A stretch of DNA of 64,000 nt from Stercorarius parasiticus (lineage: Eukaryota > Chordata > Aves > Charadriiformes > Stercorariidae), in NCBI GenBank assembly GCA_013396915.1, contig VWZL01000732.1:1-64000 (forward strand), written 5' to 3'. Under the pieces are notes generated by a model. It was not told the origin of the DNA. It was given only the letters and a program-made list of their open reading frames with translations, and ran no database searches. Position numbers and translations under genes: made by a program. Shown here in pieces: positions 1-11,743 of this stretch; position 1 is the first letter of the stretch, and every line of letters starts with the position of its first letter.

Positions 1-870
1 GGAACTTTCCAGATTAAATTGATAGAGGAGCTCTGACTGGCTCTGGCCTTGCCTTGGCTTGCTAATTGGTCTGAGAAGCTGCTGAGCACTCACAGGTGCT
101 CCTGGGGCCTTGGGGTGGCTCAGCACCACTGAAGAGTAGCCCCACTGTCTGGTGTTTCCTATTTATATTCTGGAGCTGATTTTGTATGAGGAAATTCTTC
201 TGCAGGGGTCAGAGTATTGGATTATTTCTCTGAGAGCTTCAGCCAGCTGATGAGATCAGGGTTAGGAGAAGTCAGACCATGGTGGCCAAGGCAGCCAGAC
301 TGCAAATAAGCATATGGACTAATGGCATGAGAGGGTGGGTGGGAGGAGGAGAAACAACAGCACAGAGAGGTGCCGCAAGGAGATGTGTTGCTGCTGGGGG
401 AGCTTGTGAGCCAAGATCTGCCCCTTTTGCGCCCCCTGACCGGAAGGAGAAGGAACACGTTGACCTTGGGAGGTGGAAAGAGCCTGGGACCTCCAGTTTA
501 ATCCATAAAACACAGATCTGGGAACAGGAGTGGAATAACCTGGCAATAGCTGCTCCTAATATCCTGGTCTGAATCAGACCTGGGACAGGCAAATCCTAAG
601 ACCAGCCACCCCCTACCTGCCTTTTCTAAAGCAATACCGGCTCTCTAGTGCTTCCTCCTGGCAGCCCAGTCCTCACCCTTGCTGAAGGACTCCTGTGGTT
701 TTGTTCAGGTTGCAAAATAAGTAATCAATTCCACAATACAACAACAGCAGAACCTTTTTTGTCTGGAAGGATTAGTGTCCAGAGAATAAATAATGAGTTG
801 GTCAGGACTGGAGACAAGACTTCTCTCCTGTCCTGTCTTCCCAGGGATCAACTCCTCTGTTCCCTGTGCT
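1..870. other. Non-coding sequence left of the FMO relic
   Basis: No coding exon, repeat family or RNA gene was recognised here. The several short reading frames overlap each other on both strands and resemble no protein I know. Later exons of the decayed FMO copy would be expected here on the minus strand, but I could not find them. Confidence 0.5.
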
Positions 871-879
871 CAGGAATAC

Positions 880-1347
880 CTGTAGTGTGGGACCAGGCCA
901 TATTTATCTGCTTGTAACATGTCGATGAGAAACCAACAAATTTCATGATAGCCCCTCTGCTCTGGAGGGGTCCACGTTCTCCTTGGCCTCTGGGCAGAGC
1001 CCCACCTCCATGTCCAACCCCAAATTCCCTGGACCAAATGCCAAAATGGTCTTCCCTTTGCATCCCTTAGGGGTCTTGTGTAAATAACAGCCCTTGAACA
1101 TCTCAACATCTGCAAGGAGAAGAGATGGAAGGAGCGACCAGGACTCCAGGAGCCGTGAACTGCAATATTCAGCACAACTTTGGGTACAACCTAAAACCCT
1201 AAGGTGCTGGGACCCAGACTTGGGTGGTGGTGACATTGCAGATTGTATATATTTGGCCGGGGAGCAGAGGAAAGGTGGGTGAAGCCAGGGCTGAGCTTAG
1301 GGGTCCATTCCATTGCTTGCTTCAGGACCACTGCATCACAGATTAGC
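880..1347 (-). pseudogene. Decayed FMO gene fragment (relics of exons 4, 5, 6 in standard FMO numbering)
   Basis: Three pieces align in order with the intact FMO3 gene. At about 1347-1274, TGATGCAGTGGTCCT followed by a CTCAGCCCTGGCTTC block matches the exon ending [16 protein letters not shown]. At 1109-980, a retained acceptor (TCCTTGCAG) is followed in register by codons for VEMFKGCYLHK, then KGKTILAFGPGNLGLDMEV, matching [11 protein letters not shown] and [19 protein letters not shown]. At about 955-880, AAGCAGATAAATATGGCCT and CCCACACTACAG|GTATTC match the end of the next exon and its donor ([12 protein letters not shown]). Intron sequence between the last two relics is gone and frames are broken, so it cannot be functional. 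No relics of the other exons were recognised. The orientation is the same as FMO3, about 4 kb beyond its 3' end, consistent with an old tandem duplicate. Confidence 0.75.
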
Positions 1348-1374
1348 CTTCGCCTGAGCTGAGACGCTTCATGA

Positions 1375-1400
1375 GAAACACATCCATCCATCCATCCTTG
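1375..1400. repeat. Short (ATCC)n microsatellite
   Basis: Four tandem ATCC units precede an A-run. It lies just upstream (minus-strand sense) of the FMO relic and may mark where its homology ends. Confidence 0.7.
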
Positions 1401-4400
1401 AAAAAAAAGGTGATATGATACTGCTTTGGTAAAGAATACAGCAAATGTAAGCTTTCAGGAAAGCATGTAAATGGCCTGCAGAAACTATTGAAACATTGTC
1501 TTGCTGCTGCTGAGACAGCAGAAATGGGAGACGCTGTTTGCTAAGTATTGCAAAAGAGCCACATCATTTTTTGGCAGACATTTAAAGATGGCTACAGGAG
1601 GCGAGCTGGGAACACGGGCTCCTCCCTGACAATGCTCCTGCAAAATGCAGCGTCACACGGTGATGGGACCAGCTCGGAAACACCTCACTCTCCACTGCCC
1701 TCCTCTCCCCCAGAGGAAGACCCCAAGCTCAGAAACCATCTCCCACGCCACGCACAGGACTCGCACAGCGCTGCTGCTGCAAAACGGCAGGGAAGAGCAC
1801 GGAAAAAAAGCTGGGATTACCAACAGCCTTTTTTGCAGTAAACCCAGATGGCAACCCCTGCCCTGCACAATGGGTGGGATTTTGCCGGCATCTCCAACAA
1901 CAGGCTGCGGCAGGGATTTAGCTGGTGGGAAAGCTGGGAAGCAGCTAGAACGGTCTCATTTCATGGCCACTCCTTCAGGACAGGTGGACTTTTCTGGAGA
2001 AGCATCTAAGCAGCGTAGTAACCCATCCGGGGACCACGGGTCTGCATCGCCTGCCTCCTGCACTGGCTCCCAGTAACAGCTGCACTGTCTCCCGGAATAT
2101 CGTCAGGTCTGGGCTTTACCAGTGAAACCAGAAACACAAGTGCAAACAGCTGGGATATAATTTTTCAAAGGTCTAAGCCTCGTTTTGTGACGCATAAGGG
2201 AGGAATAATCTGGCAGTGGTGAATCATCCATCTCGTGCCACATGGCATCAGTGTCAACAGCCAAGCACAGCTGCCGTAGCCTGGCTGCAGCCCCGTGGCA
2301 CTGGATGCAGCACCCAGGTGTTGGAAGGGGACGCTGCTGGCCAAACATTTGGGCTGTTCCTCTGCTTTTCCCCATGCCATACTGGATGGTCTCTTTCCAA
2401 CCCTCCTAGTGAACCTCCATTTGCTTCCAGCCAAGGACAGGCTGAAGGCTTTGGTTTCGGCCCCTCCAGTGTGGCATAGGCTGGGACCTGGCCACCAGCA
2501 GCCCTGGCTGGCTGGGGACGGGCCAGCTGCCTCCCCAGATTCCCACCTTACAGCTGCTCGGCTGGTATTATTCTGGAAATAACTTGCCCATCTGGTACAT
2601 ATGCAGCTTGTTAACCCTGCTCCTAGACACATGCCTGTAGCAGCACTCTATAAACAGCTCCTACCTCAGATGGACTCCAGCAGGACATATGGATGTATAT
2701 GGCAACTGACACCAACCATCACAGCATCAAAAAAGGCCAGTTCCTTCTTCCCATTAGTTTTGGTGGCAACAGCCCACAGGTGAGTGGTTGAGAAGTCCTG
2801 GAATTTATTTTTTGTATCCTGCTGACTGTGATCCGAAAGGAAACCATGGAAAATGCATCAACAAATGGATCCTGCATGATGCCAATGTGAAACAGACAGA
2901 GCTGGGTGCTCAGTTGTGCTTCCCATCCTCACTTGCCTTAAAATAGCCAAGCCAGCTGTGAGTAATTGGTCATCTTGGGCCCTCCTGGCTTGTCCCCCTT
3001 GAATTGGTGGGGGATTTCTGGGAAACAAGCATTTACTGACCCCCATAGGGAGAGAGCGTCCAGTCCCAGTGGGGAGCAGGCACCCCGTGGCATCGATGCT
3101 GTTGCCTCCCACCATTTCAGTGAGCTCTGGGACAGGGGAGCCAGCAGGACCACCTGGTGAACTGGTCCTTGCTAGGTGGAATGCTTGCTCCAGCTAAACA
3201 AAAATAATGGTCATGGTATTTGGTCTGTCTTCACCCAGCAGCTGGCCTCGGTGTTGGCATCCCCAAGGCATCCAGCAGTAGCAGCATTGTGAAATCCTGG
3301 CTAAAATTCTGGCTTTTTGGAGCAAGGTGGTAATGGGTGAAAGTATCGTGAGGGGTTACTGCTTATGGACATGTAAAATTAATTGTTCGAATAGCAGAGG
3401 AAGGTGGAAGCTGGTGTAAAAGGAAACATGGGACACATCTCCGCTCTGCAAAGGACTGCCCCGTGGTGCCCTCGTTTGGATGGACGCTGTTAGGTTTGGG
3501 GGTTTGACCCCAGGATGGGTTTGCATACATGAGAACAGCCGCAGAACAGAGGAATTAATAAATGAATAAAAAGCAGCCGGGTATAGCTTCCCTGTGACCC
3601 GCTGGCCAGCAGTAACACCCTGTAACCTGCGCAGGGAAGACCAGCACAGCCAGCACGCTTTCAGTGGCACAGACACAGCGCAGGCTGTGACCTCATATCT
3701 GATAACGATGAGGTCATTCAGCCCATTTTGCAGATGTATGCCAGCCCCAGAGAGCCCTTGTGACAGCCTGGCCCGTGTCCTTTTATTGACCACAGCTGAG
3801 GAAGGGGGCTGCCCTGCCAGCGCCCAACGAACCCTCCTCATTCATTCCCTGGCATCATCTCCTCTCACCCAGCTGGCACCCCAACACCTCCCCAGTGCAT
3901 CCCATAGCTCCCAGTGCCATCAGCTGCCTCTTCTCTTTGCTGTCCTTTCTTTCGCAGAGCCTTGTACCTTCGCTTTCCAAAGGCAAGGGCTCCTGGCACC
4001 CATGGTGTTCAGCAGGGGTCCTGCCAGCACCCTGCAGCTCAGCACAAGGCAAGCAGTGACATCCCCCACCCCTACAGGCTGCGTCCCAGCCAGTTTACGA
4101 GGCTGCCATCATCAGCTAGAAAGAAATATCACACTGAAAAACCACACGCAGCTTGTTAATTGCAAGAGAAATTAAAAAAAAACAACCTGATGAGATGATG
4201 CCACTATATTTTTCTTCATGTTTGTTTCTGAGATAGCCGGTACATCTGAGGTCTCGAGTGGGACCACAGGCGTAGGAAAGGATTGCTTCCCACCACGGCT
4301 GCGCATCGTTTGGACTGGAAGAAATAAGAGGGGCAAACCCCTTCATCTCCTGGCAGGAGGAAGCACCATTAGCAGAGACACCGAAAAGGGAACGGCAGGC

Positions 4401-5370
4401 ATCCCATAGTCTCATTCCCAGGGCTAGAGCCCACAGTAATGATATTATTTTGCATTTACACGATGCCTTTCCCAAAACCATGGAGCATTTTGCAAAGCTA
4501 TGTTATTGCCGTGTGGAGGAGAAAAGCTGAGATGCCCCCAGCTGCTCCTGGGCAGAGAGCTTCTTGAGGAGCACCAAAATTATGCCGTGGCCTGGTTCCA
4601 CCTGCAGCAGATGGACAAAAAGAAAAAAAGCCCACAGGATCCAACCACGTCAGAAATTCGGCAGCTCACCAGGATGGGTCCAGGTCCTCCCCACTTGCTT
4701 AAGTGAGGGTGAACCGTGGAGCCTTTGCCCTCCCCAGGACAGGTAGTTGGGCAGGTGGCACATCCCCATCACACCTGGACAAAACTTACGAGTGGTCACA
4801 GAGACAAGGCACAGGGGCCCATCCAAGCTGTCACTGCGGGGCTGGTGGTGCCTGATAGGAAGCAGAGTGGCTCTGAGGGAGATGTCTCCAAGGATGCTCT
4901 CACCGTGGCTGCTGCAGCGCTGTGTTACACAGCCCCGGCTGGGCTGGGCGTTTTGTCTGGGAGACATGGTTCATCTCAGCTTTTGGATGCTCACATGCTT
5001 CAGCGAAGTCTAGACATTGTTCTGAGAGCTGGTGGGTCATTTATCATTTATTTAAGTTATTTTTCTAAAGGGCTGATTCAGGCAAGGTGGTTTTAGCCAG
5101 AGCATAAGCTCTACACCAAAGCTTTTCTCAAAAAGCCAAACATATTGCCTCTGGTTTTCCACCAGAAAAAGAGACAGTAGACAGGGAGCGATCTAAAGAC
5201 ATGTAGAAACGCACCACTACTCGAATGCATTTAGAGGGACAAAATAACCAATGTTACTTACTGGGGCTGGTGTTTACACTCTTCCATAGCCCCAGCTGAG
5301 AAACCTCTCAAATTTACCAGGCATGGAGAGCGCACTTGATTTATCAATGCCATTTTTTAGGGATCTCTTG
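1400..5370. other. Intergenic sequence between the FMO relic and FMO3
   Basis: About 4 kb with no recognised gene or repeat. The 193-residue plus-strand frame at 3594-4175 is proline/serine-rich low-information sequence without a family match, and is judged random. Exons 2-3 of the decayed FMO copy were searched for and not found. Confidence 0.5.
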
Positions 5371-5374
5371 ATGA

Positions 5375-5380
5375 TTTATT
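5375..5380 (-). terminator. FMO3: Possible FMO3 polyadenylation signal
   Basis: AATAAA on the minus strand (TTTATT on plus), about 120 nt beyond the FMO3 stop. It would give a very short 3' UTR. Another AATAAA at 5052-5047 is an alternative. There is no transcript evidence, so usage is inferred. Confidence 0.4.
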
Positions 5381-5500
5381 TTCAGGGTAATGAGCAGGGC
5401 AGCAGCACACATTGCCCAGTGGGAGAAAGCATCCCAGGCACGCACACCACTGGGCACTCTTGCATCCCTCCCTATCCTCGCCCCCTCCCCCTGGTGTCCC

Positions 5501-5840
5501 CTAGCAGTAAAGGGCAGCGAGGAGGAGGAGAAGCGGGAGGAAGAGCACCCCCAGCATGGCCAGGCAGGGGAAGGCAGTGGGGGCGGCGGGGGTGACGCGC
5601 GTCCGTGTGGCCTGAAGAGTTCGGTCCCACTGGGTGAGGATGGCCTTTCTGGCCCCGCTCCACTTCCCTGGGCCCACCAGCCGAAACTGGTAGGGGCTGC
5701 AGGGGCCGAAGAAGACCTTCAGGGCCAGCTGCGGGTCTGTCAGGAGGAGCTTCAGCACATTGGGCTTCACGCCGATGGCGGAGGCCAACTCATCCATGTA
5801 GGTGATGTAATCCGTCTGCAGCGTGGTGCTGTTCCCGTAC
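5501..5840 (-). CDS. FMO3: FMO3 last coding exon and stop
   Basis: 340 nt encoding the C-terminal part from [19 protein letters not shown] to the TAG stop at 5503-5501. It includes [17 protein letters not shown] and [19 protein letters not shown]. The end is a leucine-rich hydrophobic tail ([15 protein letters not shown]), the usual ER membrane anchor of FMOs. The acceptor is CCCCTGAAG|GTAC. Confidence 0.95.
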
Positions 5841-8800
5841 CTTCAGGGGAGGGGGGGGGCAAGAGGGGTTGCTTTAGGTTTTGCCCCCTTTATTTGTTTG
5901 TTTATTTATTTAAGCACAGTGAAGGCAGAGTCTGTCCTCTGCTCTCCCCCACCAAATCTGGGGACCAGAGCCGTCTGGGGGCCACAGCTCCAGGGGACAA
6001 GCATCATTGCTACTGCTAGCAGAGGAATCTGGCTCACGAGAAAACGCTGTGTTTTGAAACTTCCTACGATGCAACGGTTTCCAAAAACAAAAAGAAAACA
6101 TCGCTTGGGCCAGGTTCAGCTTTCACTGATTATATTCATATTTTTAAATTATTGCTTCACCAACATATCAGACAGACTCAGAGAGCGGGGAAAGCAAAGC
6201 ACGGACTTCATGAAACAAAAAAGTGTCACTTTGAAGAATAACGATGGAAATGTTCTATTTCTGTTGGGGCCTCACCCTGATAATGTGTGAATGAGAAGTG
6301 CTTTTTTGGCCTGATAATGCTCAGTGATGGCAAGTGAGCCTTTTCAGACAGGAAATCTTTCCATCATGAATTTTCCACCTAAACGTGCCTGATTTAGGCC
6401 CCCGCAGTGCATTCAGCTCACTTGGGGCTGAGGCAATGGCAGCGCTCTTCTGCCAGCACAAGAGTCCCATGAGTTGCACTTACCACTTGAGCTTTTTCCC
6501 CATCTTCTCATCAATGTCATCCATCATCTCGCTGACTGGGGGGAGTGTGCACTGGCCTGGAAAGAAGATGAAGAGCATCAGCAAAGGGAGACGATGCCTA
6601 GGAGATCCCTCCTACAGCAGGTGGGGTTTGCAGGGATGAGCTGAGCCCTTGGATGCCTCTCTTCCCTTTGGTGTCAAAATCTGGGCTTAGGTGTGGATGT
6701 GACAACACTGGCTCCCCTGTCCTTAAAGTTGTGTAGTGATGCCCAAGAGGCTCTTCTGCCCCTTGCAGTCCCACCACAGGGACCTCATTGCTATCTGCAG
6801 TGGGTTGAGAAGTGACCTTCTCCCACAGTGCAAGGCACCCCGTCACATGGAGAACCCATTGCTATTACTGGTAATAATACCACTACTGGTATTTATGGCC
6901 AGACCCCATTGTGTTCCTCACCCCTCAGGCACCGCCCTGATTTTTGGTTTCGGCCTGCATGTTGCTGCTGGGAAAGGCTACTTCCCATGAACAGAAAATA
7001 GCCCTTCACCCAACACTTGCCCAACCACCTACCCTGAAACACCTTGACTGCCCAGCGGCACTGGAGGTCTGCTGTTGGGATGATGGGTCCAAGGGACTGG
7101 ACCAGCCCAATGACTGCCATGGTTGGCTTCTCGAGCCGAGGAGGGAGAATGCCTTTGTAGAGGGTGACCTGATTGTCCCTGCATTTGATGATGGAATCAT
7201 CCTCCATGAAAGGATAGGAGTAACCGTAACCAGTGGCAAAGACAACCACATCAACATCATCCTGCACAGTCCCATCTTGAAACAAGACAGATGTCTCTCT
7301 GAACTCCTTCACATTTGGCTTCATCACCACCATGCCACAGGCGATGCGGCTCGGGAGGTCGTCGTTGAACACTGGCTCCTTACGGGAAGTTCTGCAAGGG
7401 CAAATGTAGTGGGGCTGTCACAGAGGTGGCTTCTACTGCCGACCCAGGGTAGGCATGGTCCAGCCCCATCCAAAACCACCACCCCTGGGGGGTTTGGGGA
7501 TGGATGGCCCTGTGTGTACCTGTCCAGTGGCATGAGGCCGAAGTTCTCGTGCTTGAAGAACCGGTTCATGCCTCTCACGTACAGCCAGTCACTGATCACC
7601 CTTGGGAGGATGTTCCCCAGCCAGGTCCGGAAACGAGTGATGACCAGCATGTCCCAGGGGTAGCCGTTGTCCCAAACACGGCTCATCACCCAGGACCCGC
7701 TTCGGGAGCTCAGGTAGACCTGGGGGGACAGCCAGGAAGGAATGAGCTGCCCCCATGATGGCTGCAAGCCCCCAGGGCTGTCTCACAGAGGCAGTGGCAA
7801 GTGCTTGAGCAGATGGGGAGCTCCCCTTCCCCACTGGCTCTGATGTAGGCCCTTGTACCTGTGATGCCACGGTGCTGAGCTCCACAGCAATGTCACAGCC
7901 AGAGTTACCCAAGCCTATCACCAGCACCTTCTTCCCTCTGAACTTCTCTGGCTCCTTGTACTCTCGGCTGTGGAAGTAGCAGCCTTTAAACTTCTGTATT
8001 CCTGAGAAGAGAACAGAAAGGGTCATACTTCACCCCAGGAATGAAAAGGAGAGGCTGTGCTGGCCTTGGGACCTCCCCTTCCCACAGATGCTGCTGGAGC
8101 ATCCATTTGAGCATTCATTACAGGATGCCTCCTGTACACAGAGGGATGCTGCAAACCCATAGTCAGATGGGATTTGTTTCTGGCTTCATTCAATATTTAA
8201 AGAGAAAGAGTGTACAAGCCCAGAATACCTTTGCATGGTATTTCTGTACCCCAAAAGGGTACTACAGCAACCCCAACATTGCTCCGAGACACCTGGACGG
8301 CCACATGCCATCCCCTTGGTGTGGCTTTACATCCTTGCGGTAGTGAGCCACGGGGAAGCAGCTTTCATTTTCGAAAGAGAAGATGGCAAAGGACCTGAGG
8401 GGAGTTTTCATGACCCATTGATGCCTCAAGCCTGTGTCCTCCAAACAGACCGCCAGCACCAACTGTTTCTTGCCAGAGAGAAAGGTTTTCCCAGTAAAGT
8501 GCCTATACACAGAGAGGCAAAGGCTGTCAGGTAACGTGCAGGACATTTGTACTGGAAATCATGGGAAAATGACAAAAAAAAAAAAAAAGTGTTTTAAAAA
8601 GTCCTTTTATGAAAAATCTTCTGTCAAAGGAAACAGCCTAAAATAGTTTGGTTTTTTTTTCTGGGAAAGATTAGCATTGTCCCTGCTTTGATATAGTCTA
8701 GATACGGAGGGTTTTTTTAAAAAAAAGTTTTGATTTGCTGAACAGACCCCCATCCCCCAAAATATTGCTCTCCTTTTAACACCAAAAAGGCATTTTTTTG

Positions 8801-11565
8801 CAGGGAAGAACCTTGTGATGGAAGGTATTTGCCCAGCTGTGTCCCAGCAGATGAATTCCACACCTGTGGCTTACCTGGGAATTCAGCCAGGGGGAGGTTT
8901 GGGTAGACATGATGCCCAGAGCAAACCATAACAGCATCAAAAATCGCTGTCTCTTCCTTCCCATCTCTCCGGGTCACCACCTCCCATTGCCCCGTCACAG
9001 AAAAGTCTGGACGTTTCTTAACCTTGGTGACCAGGGTCTTAAAGGAAACAAAAGAAAGAGATCCATGGCTGTCCGCGCGCAGAACAGAACGAGAAGTTCA
9101 GGGAGTCAGAGGGATCCAGAGGTCCCAGGGAACCCAGGGATGTTTGTTTTCCCCTGCAATTTCATGCCGGCAGCTCTGGGAAGTGCACAAAGATGGGACC
9201 TCACAAGACCTGCTTTAACAAAACTATGAGTTTTTTTTTCTCCCCCGGAATATTTTCTCCCAGGATTTTCCTTGTGGCAGGGAGACCCAGGTGAAGAGGC
9301 AATATCCCTCCTCCCCAGGTCCCCCTGCTACTCACTCCCCCTTCTCCATGCCAGGCTTTTTACCTTGAACCGTATGTGCTGGAGCAGGTCAAAGTGCTCG
9401 GCGTACTTGCAGATGTAGTGCTGGAGCCTGGCATTGTGCATGTAGTTGGGGTGGTCATCGGGGAAGGGGAAGTCGGAGTAACACATCATCTCTTTGCAGG
9501 AGTTGGTGAAGACGGTGCGGTAGATGCTGGCTCTGCCTTCCTCTGCCTGATCCTGGAGGGAGAAGAGTGCGGACATGTCCCATTAGGGAGGACATGGCCG
9601 CCTGCCTGTCCTGGAGCTCTGCACTGGTTCCTCCAGATACCATCACCCCCAGGCCTCCATCTCCAGGGCTGGAAGCAGAGAAGAACAGCAAAGCCATCAA
9701 GTGCAATAACCAAATAACCCCTGATGAGCACAGAAGTGTCCTAACAGGCTGGGAGGAGGGTTTGCATCACCCAAGGCATTTAGGAGCCGGTCAAGTGTGC
9801 ATCTGCCCGGGAAAGTGGAAACCTCAGGGGAAGGGAGCACTGTGGAAGGATCATGCCAGAGCCTCTCCACTGCACATCCAGAAAACACCAGGAGGTCTGG
9901 GGTGACATAGCTACACTCGTGCATGTGGACACATGCAAAATATGACAGGAGACAAGTAACGTGGGACCTCCCAGCTCCCAGATTCCTCCTGGTCTGCCTG
10001 TAAAGCGTCCAAAATCCCTCAAGTGTGCCTGGTCATCGCTCCGTTGTGTGAGGTGAGTGGTCTTGGCGATTGCACAAGCAAAAGGCAGAAGCCCAGCTGG
10101 GCATATTTGATTTGGCACAGCAGCTTGGCCACCCATGCTTTATGCAACCATGGGGCAGGTCTGGCCTCGGACGTGGCTGCAGGCTTGTCCCTACCACCCA
10201 GCAATGCTCGTGCCAGCTGGCCAGAGTCCCGCTGACATCTAGCAGGGCAGGACATGGGGGATCTGCCAAAATCCCCAAGAACACCATGCATGCAGTGGGG
10301 CCTGGGCTGGCTTGGTCCGGTCCTGCCCAAAATGGCCAGCCCCACACATCACCCCGTCCCCATCATGGCGACACCTGCTATGTCTACCTTGACACTTGTC
10401 ACTTAAAAGCATGAAACACAGGTTTCCCTTCCCTGGTGGCTTTGATGCCAGGACAGAGCTGGGAAAAAATGCAGAGGAGGTTCTGCATTGGAAAATTCAT
10501 ATTTGGGTTGGCCAAAAAATTACCAACTCATAATAAAAGAAAAAGAAAAAAAACCGACCAAAACCCCAAATTGAGAATAACAGAGAAGGAGACAAAGTGT
10601 TTTTGACTTTTCTCCTCGGTGCTGATATTCTGTTCTGAAATTCTCCGTTATAAATATCAAAAAGTATTGCCAAACTTTCTGGAGGAATTCGCTGGAGCCC
10701 TCCCCAGAAAAGACCGAAAACATGTGGTCCATGTTTTAGATGAGTCGAAGGTTTCAGATCACCCACGACAAGTTTTCTGCGCTCCCCTCTGCTACAGGGT
10801 TTAACTCACACAGGCTCAATTCCTTTCCCTGCTGGCACCCTGAGTCGCTTCTGCAACCACGATCCCACCCCAAATCAATCCCTTGTCCCCAGCCTGCCAG
10901 TGGGTGGGCAGGCATGTGGCACGAGGTGGCTCTGGGTGTCACCTTCTAAGTATTCATTTGGGTTCCTTTTTGACTCCATGGTGCATGGCCACAATGTAAA
11001 AGCTACGTGGAGAGCTACCCAGAGTGTCCTCGAGGTGGGGTGACAGCTGGCTGCCCCACAGGGAGGCTTTTGCAGGGCCTGAAGATCTGCGTTTCAGAGC
11101 TGTCCCTATCTCCATGGACTTTGAAGGGAATGGGGGCATGTCCTCAGAGCAGCCTCGTGGGTGGTTTGCAGCCAAGCTGGCAGCTCCCCCCGTCCCCAAA
11201 GGTGAGGGGCTGGTAGTTCAGAGGGGACTTGGCTCAGCAAGCCAAGGGAGGGCCAGGCTGTCCCCAGGGTGAGGGAGGGGGTCTGGGGACCTGTATTGGA
11301 CCAGCCAAGCCCTCCCATGTGCATCCATCAGAGCAGAGCAAGAGGGTGCAGGCACACAGGATGCAGCCCCCCAGCCCTGAGGACACAAAGTTTCCCCAGC
11401 CAGCTCTGAAATCAGGCAGCCAAAGCCACTCACCGTGTAGTGCCAGAGCCCCCCGACGTTCTCGCTCTGCTCGAAGCAGGTGGGCTCCAGCCCCTCTTCC
11501 AGGCAGCACTTGGTGGCTGCCAGCCCGCTGACGCCCGCGCCCACCACCGCCACACGCCGCACCAT
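5501..11565 (-). CDS. FMO3: Flavin-containing monooxygenase 3, complete, 8 coding exons, 532 aa
   Basis: FMO3 is an ER-membrane FAD/NADPH enzyme that oxygenates soft nucleophiles, including trimethylamine to its odourless N-oxide. Coding segments (minus strand): 11565-11434, 9552-9364, 9037-8875, 8001-7859, 7719-7520, 7391-7033, 6556-6484, 5840-5501. All seven introns are GT-AG, phases agree, and the total is 1599 nt including the TAG stop. Visible motifs: FAD-binding GAGVSG (9-14), E32, N61, the FMO signature FxGxxxHxxxY (166-176), NADPH-binding GLGNSG (191-196), FATGY (327-331), and a C-terminal hydrophobic anchor (about 509-532). The FMO3 paralogue is chosen because [43 protein letters not shown] and [15 protein letters not shown] match mammalian FMO3 as I recall it, better than FMO1; 532 residues is also the usual FMO3 length. 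The start ATG opens with [11 protein letters not shown] directly before the FAD motif. No frameshift or premature stop is seen. Bird-specific orthology to mammalian FMO3 versus a sister paralogue is inferred. Confidence 0.95.
6484..6556 (-). CDS. FMO3: FMO3 coding exon 7
   Basis: 73 nt encoding [18 protein letters not shown] and GKKLK plus the first two bases of a Trp codon. The acceptor is TTTCCAG|GCCAG and the donor AGTG|GTAAGT. It is short, but its frame joins perfectly with both neighbours and CTLPP..MMDDI matches mammalian FMO3. Confidence 0.93.
7033..7391 (-). CDS. FMO3: FMO3 coding exon 6 (FATGY motif)
   Basis: 359 nt, from the last base of codon 276 to the first base of codon 396. 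It contains [15 protein letters not shown] at 327-331 and [18 protein letters not shown]. Codon 329 is ACT (Thr, 7234-7232) and codon 319 is CAG (Gln, 7264-7262). The acceptor is CCTTGCAG|A and the donor CAGG|GTAGGT. Confidence 0.95.
7520..7719 (-). CDS. FMO3: FMO3 coding exon 5
   Basis: 200 nt, residues 210 to the second base of codon 276, beginning [14 protein letters not shown] and ending ENFGLMPLD plus AG. The acceptor is CCCCCCAG|GTCTAC and the donor GGACAG|GTACAC. The ISDWLYV and FGLMPL stretches favour FMO3 over FMO1 or FMO4. Confidence 0.95.
7859..8001 (-). CDS. FMO3: FMO3 coding exon 4 (FMO signature and NADPH site)
   Basis: 143 nt, residues 162-209. It carries [11 protein letters not shown] (FMO/Baeyer-Villiger signature, 166-176) and [12 protein letters not shown] (NADPH-binding GxGxxG, 191-196). 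The acceptor is CTTCTCAG|GAATAC and the donor TCACAG|GTACAA. A decayed copy of this exon occurs at 980-1109. Confidence 0.95.
8875..9037 (-). CDS. FMO3: FMO3 coding exon 3
   Basis: It encodes residues 108 to the first base of codon 162, starting [13 protein letters not shown] and ending LPLAEFPG. It is 163 nt, with acceptor TTTAAG|ACC and donor CCCAG|GTAAGC, phase 1. [11 protein letters not shown] at 146-156 includes P153, whose substitution in people impairs FMO3. Confidence 0.95.
9364..9552 (-). CDS. FMO3: FMO3 coding exon 2
   Basis: It encodes residues 45-107, beginning [14 protein letters not shown] and ending LLQHIRFK. The acceptor is CCTCCAG|GAT and the donor AAG|GTAAAA; 189 nt, both ends phase 0. 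It contains the conserved [16 protein letters not shown] stretch, with N61, a residue important for substrate oxygenation in mammalian FMO3. Confidence 0.95.
11434..11565 (-). CDS. FMO3: FMO3 first coding exon (FAD-binding GxGxxG)
   Basis: It encodes residues 1-44, from [14 protein letters not shown] to GGLWHYT. The Rossmann GAGVSG at 9-14 and E32 bind FAD in this family. The donor is ACG|GTGAGT, phase 0. The exon itself probably begins at 11575, after a CCCCCAG acceptor, leaving 10 nt of 5' UTR (GCAGGACAGC) before the ATG. Confidence 0.95.
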
Positions 11566-11743
11566 GCTGTCCTGCCTGGGGGAGAAGGTGGCTGTGGTGG
11601 AGCCAAGACCGGCTGGACACTCTCCCCTAGGTGGGTCTGCAGCCCCTGGCAATGCCCCATGGAATCAGGGCACCTCCTCCCCAGCACAACTCCCCCAGCT
11701 CCTTAAACAACCCCGGGGGGGTTTCTCGCCCATCCTTGCTTAC

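Noticed and set aside
272..592. Minus-strand frame at the left edge considered as a later exon of the FMO relic
   Set aside because: GAAIARLFHSCSQ... cannot be aligned with any FMO exon (no FATGY, QSLG or FGPCSPYQF pattern).
3594..4175. 193-codon plus-strand frame left of FMO3
   Set aside because: Ser/Pro/Thr/Gln-rich composition typical of random GC-moderate DNA; overlapped by other frames and without motif.
6944..7663. 239-codon plus-strand reading frame
   Set aside because: It lies antisense to the FMO3 exons at 7033-7391 and 7520-7719 and is the shadow of their codon structure; no independent protein features.
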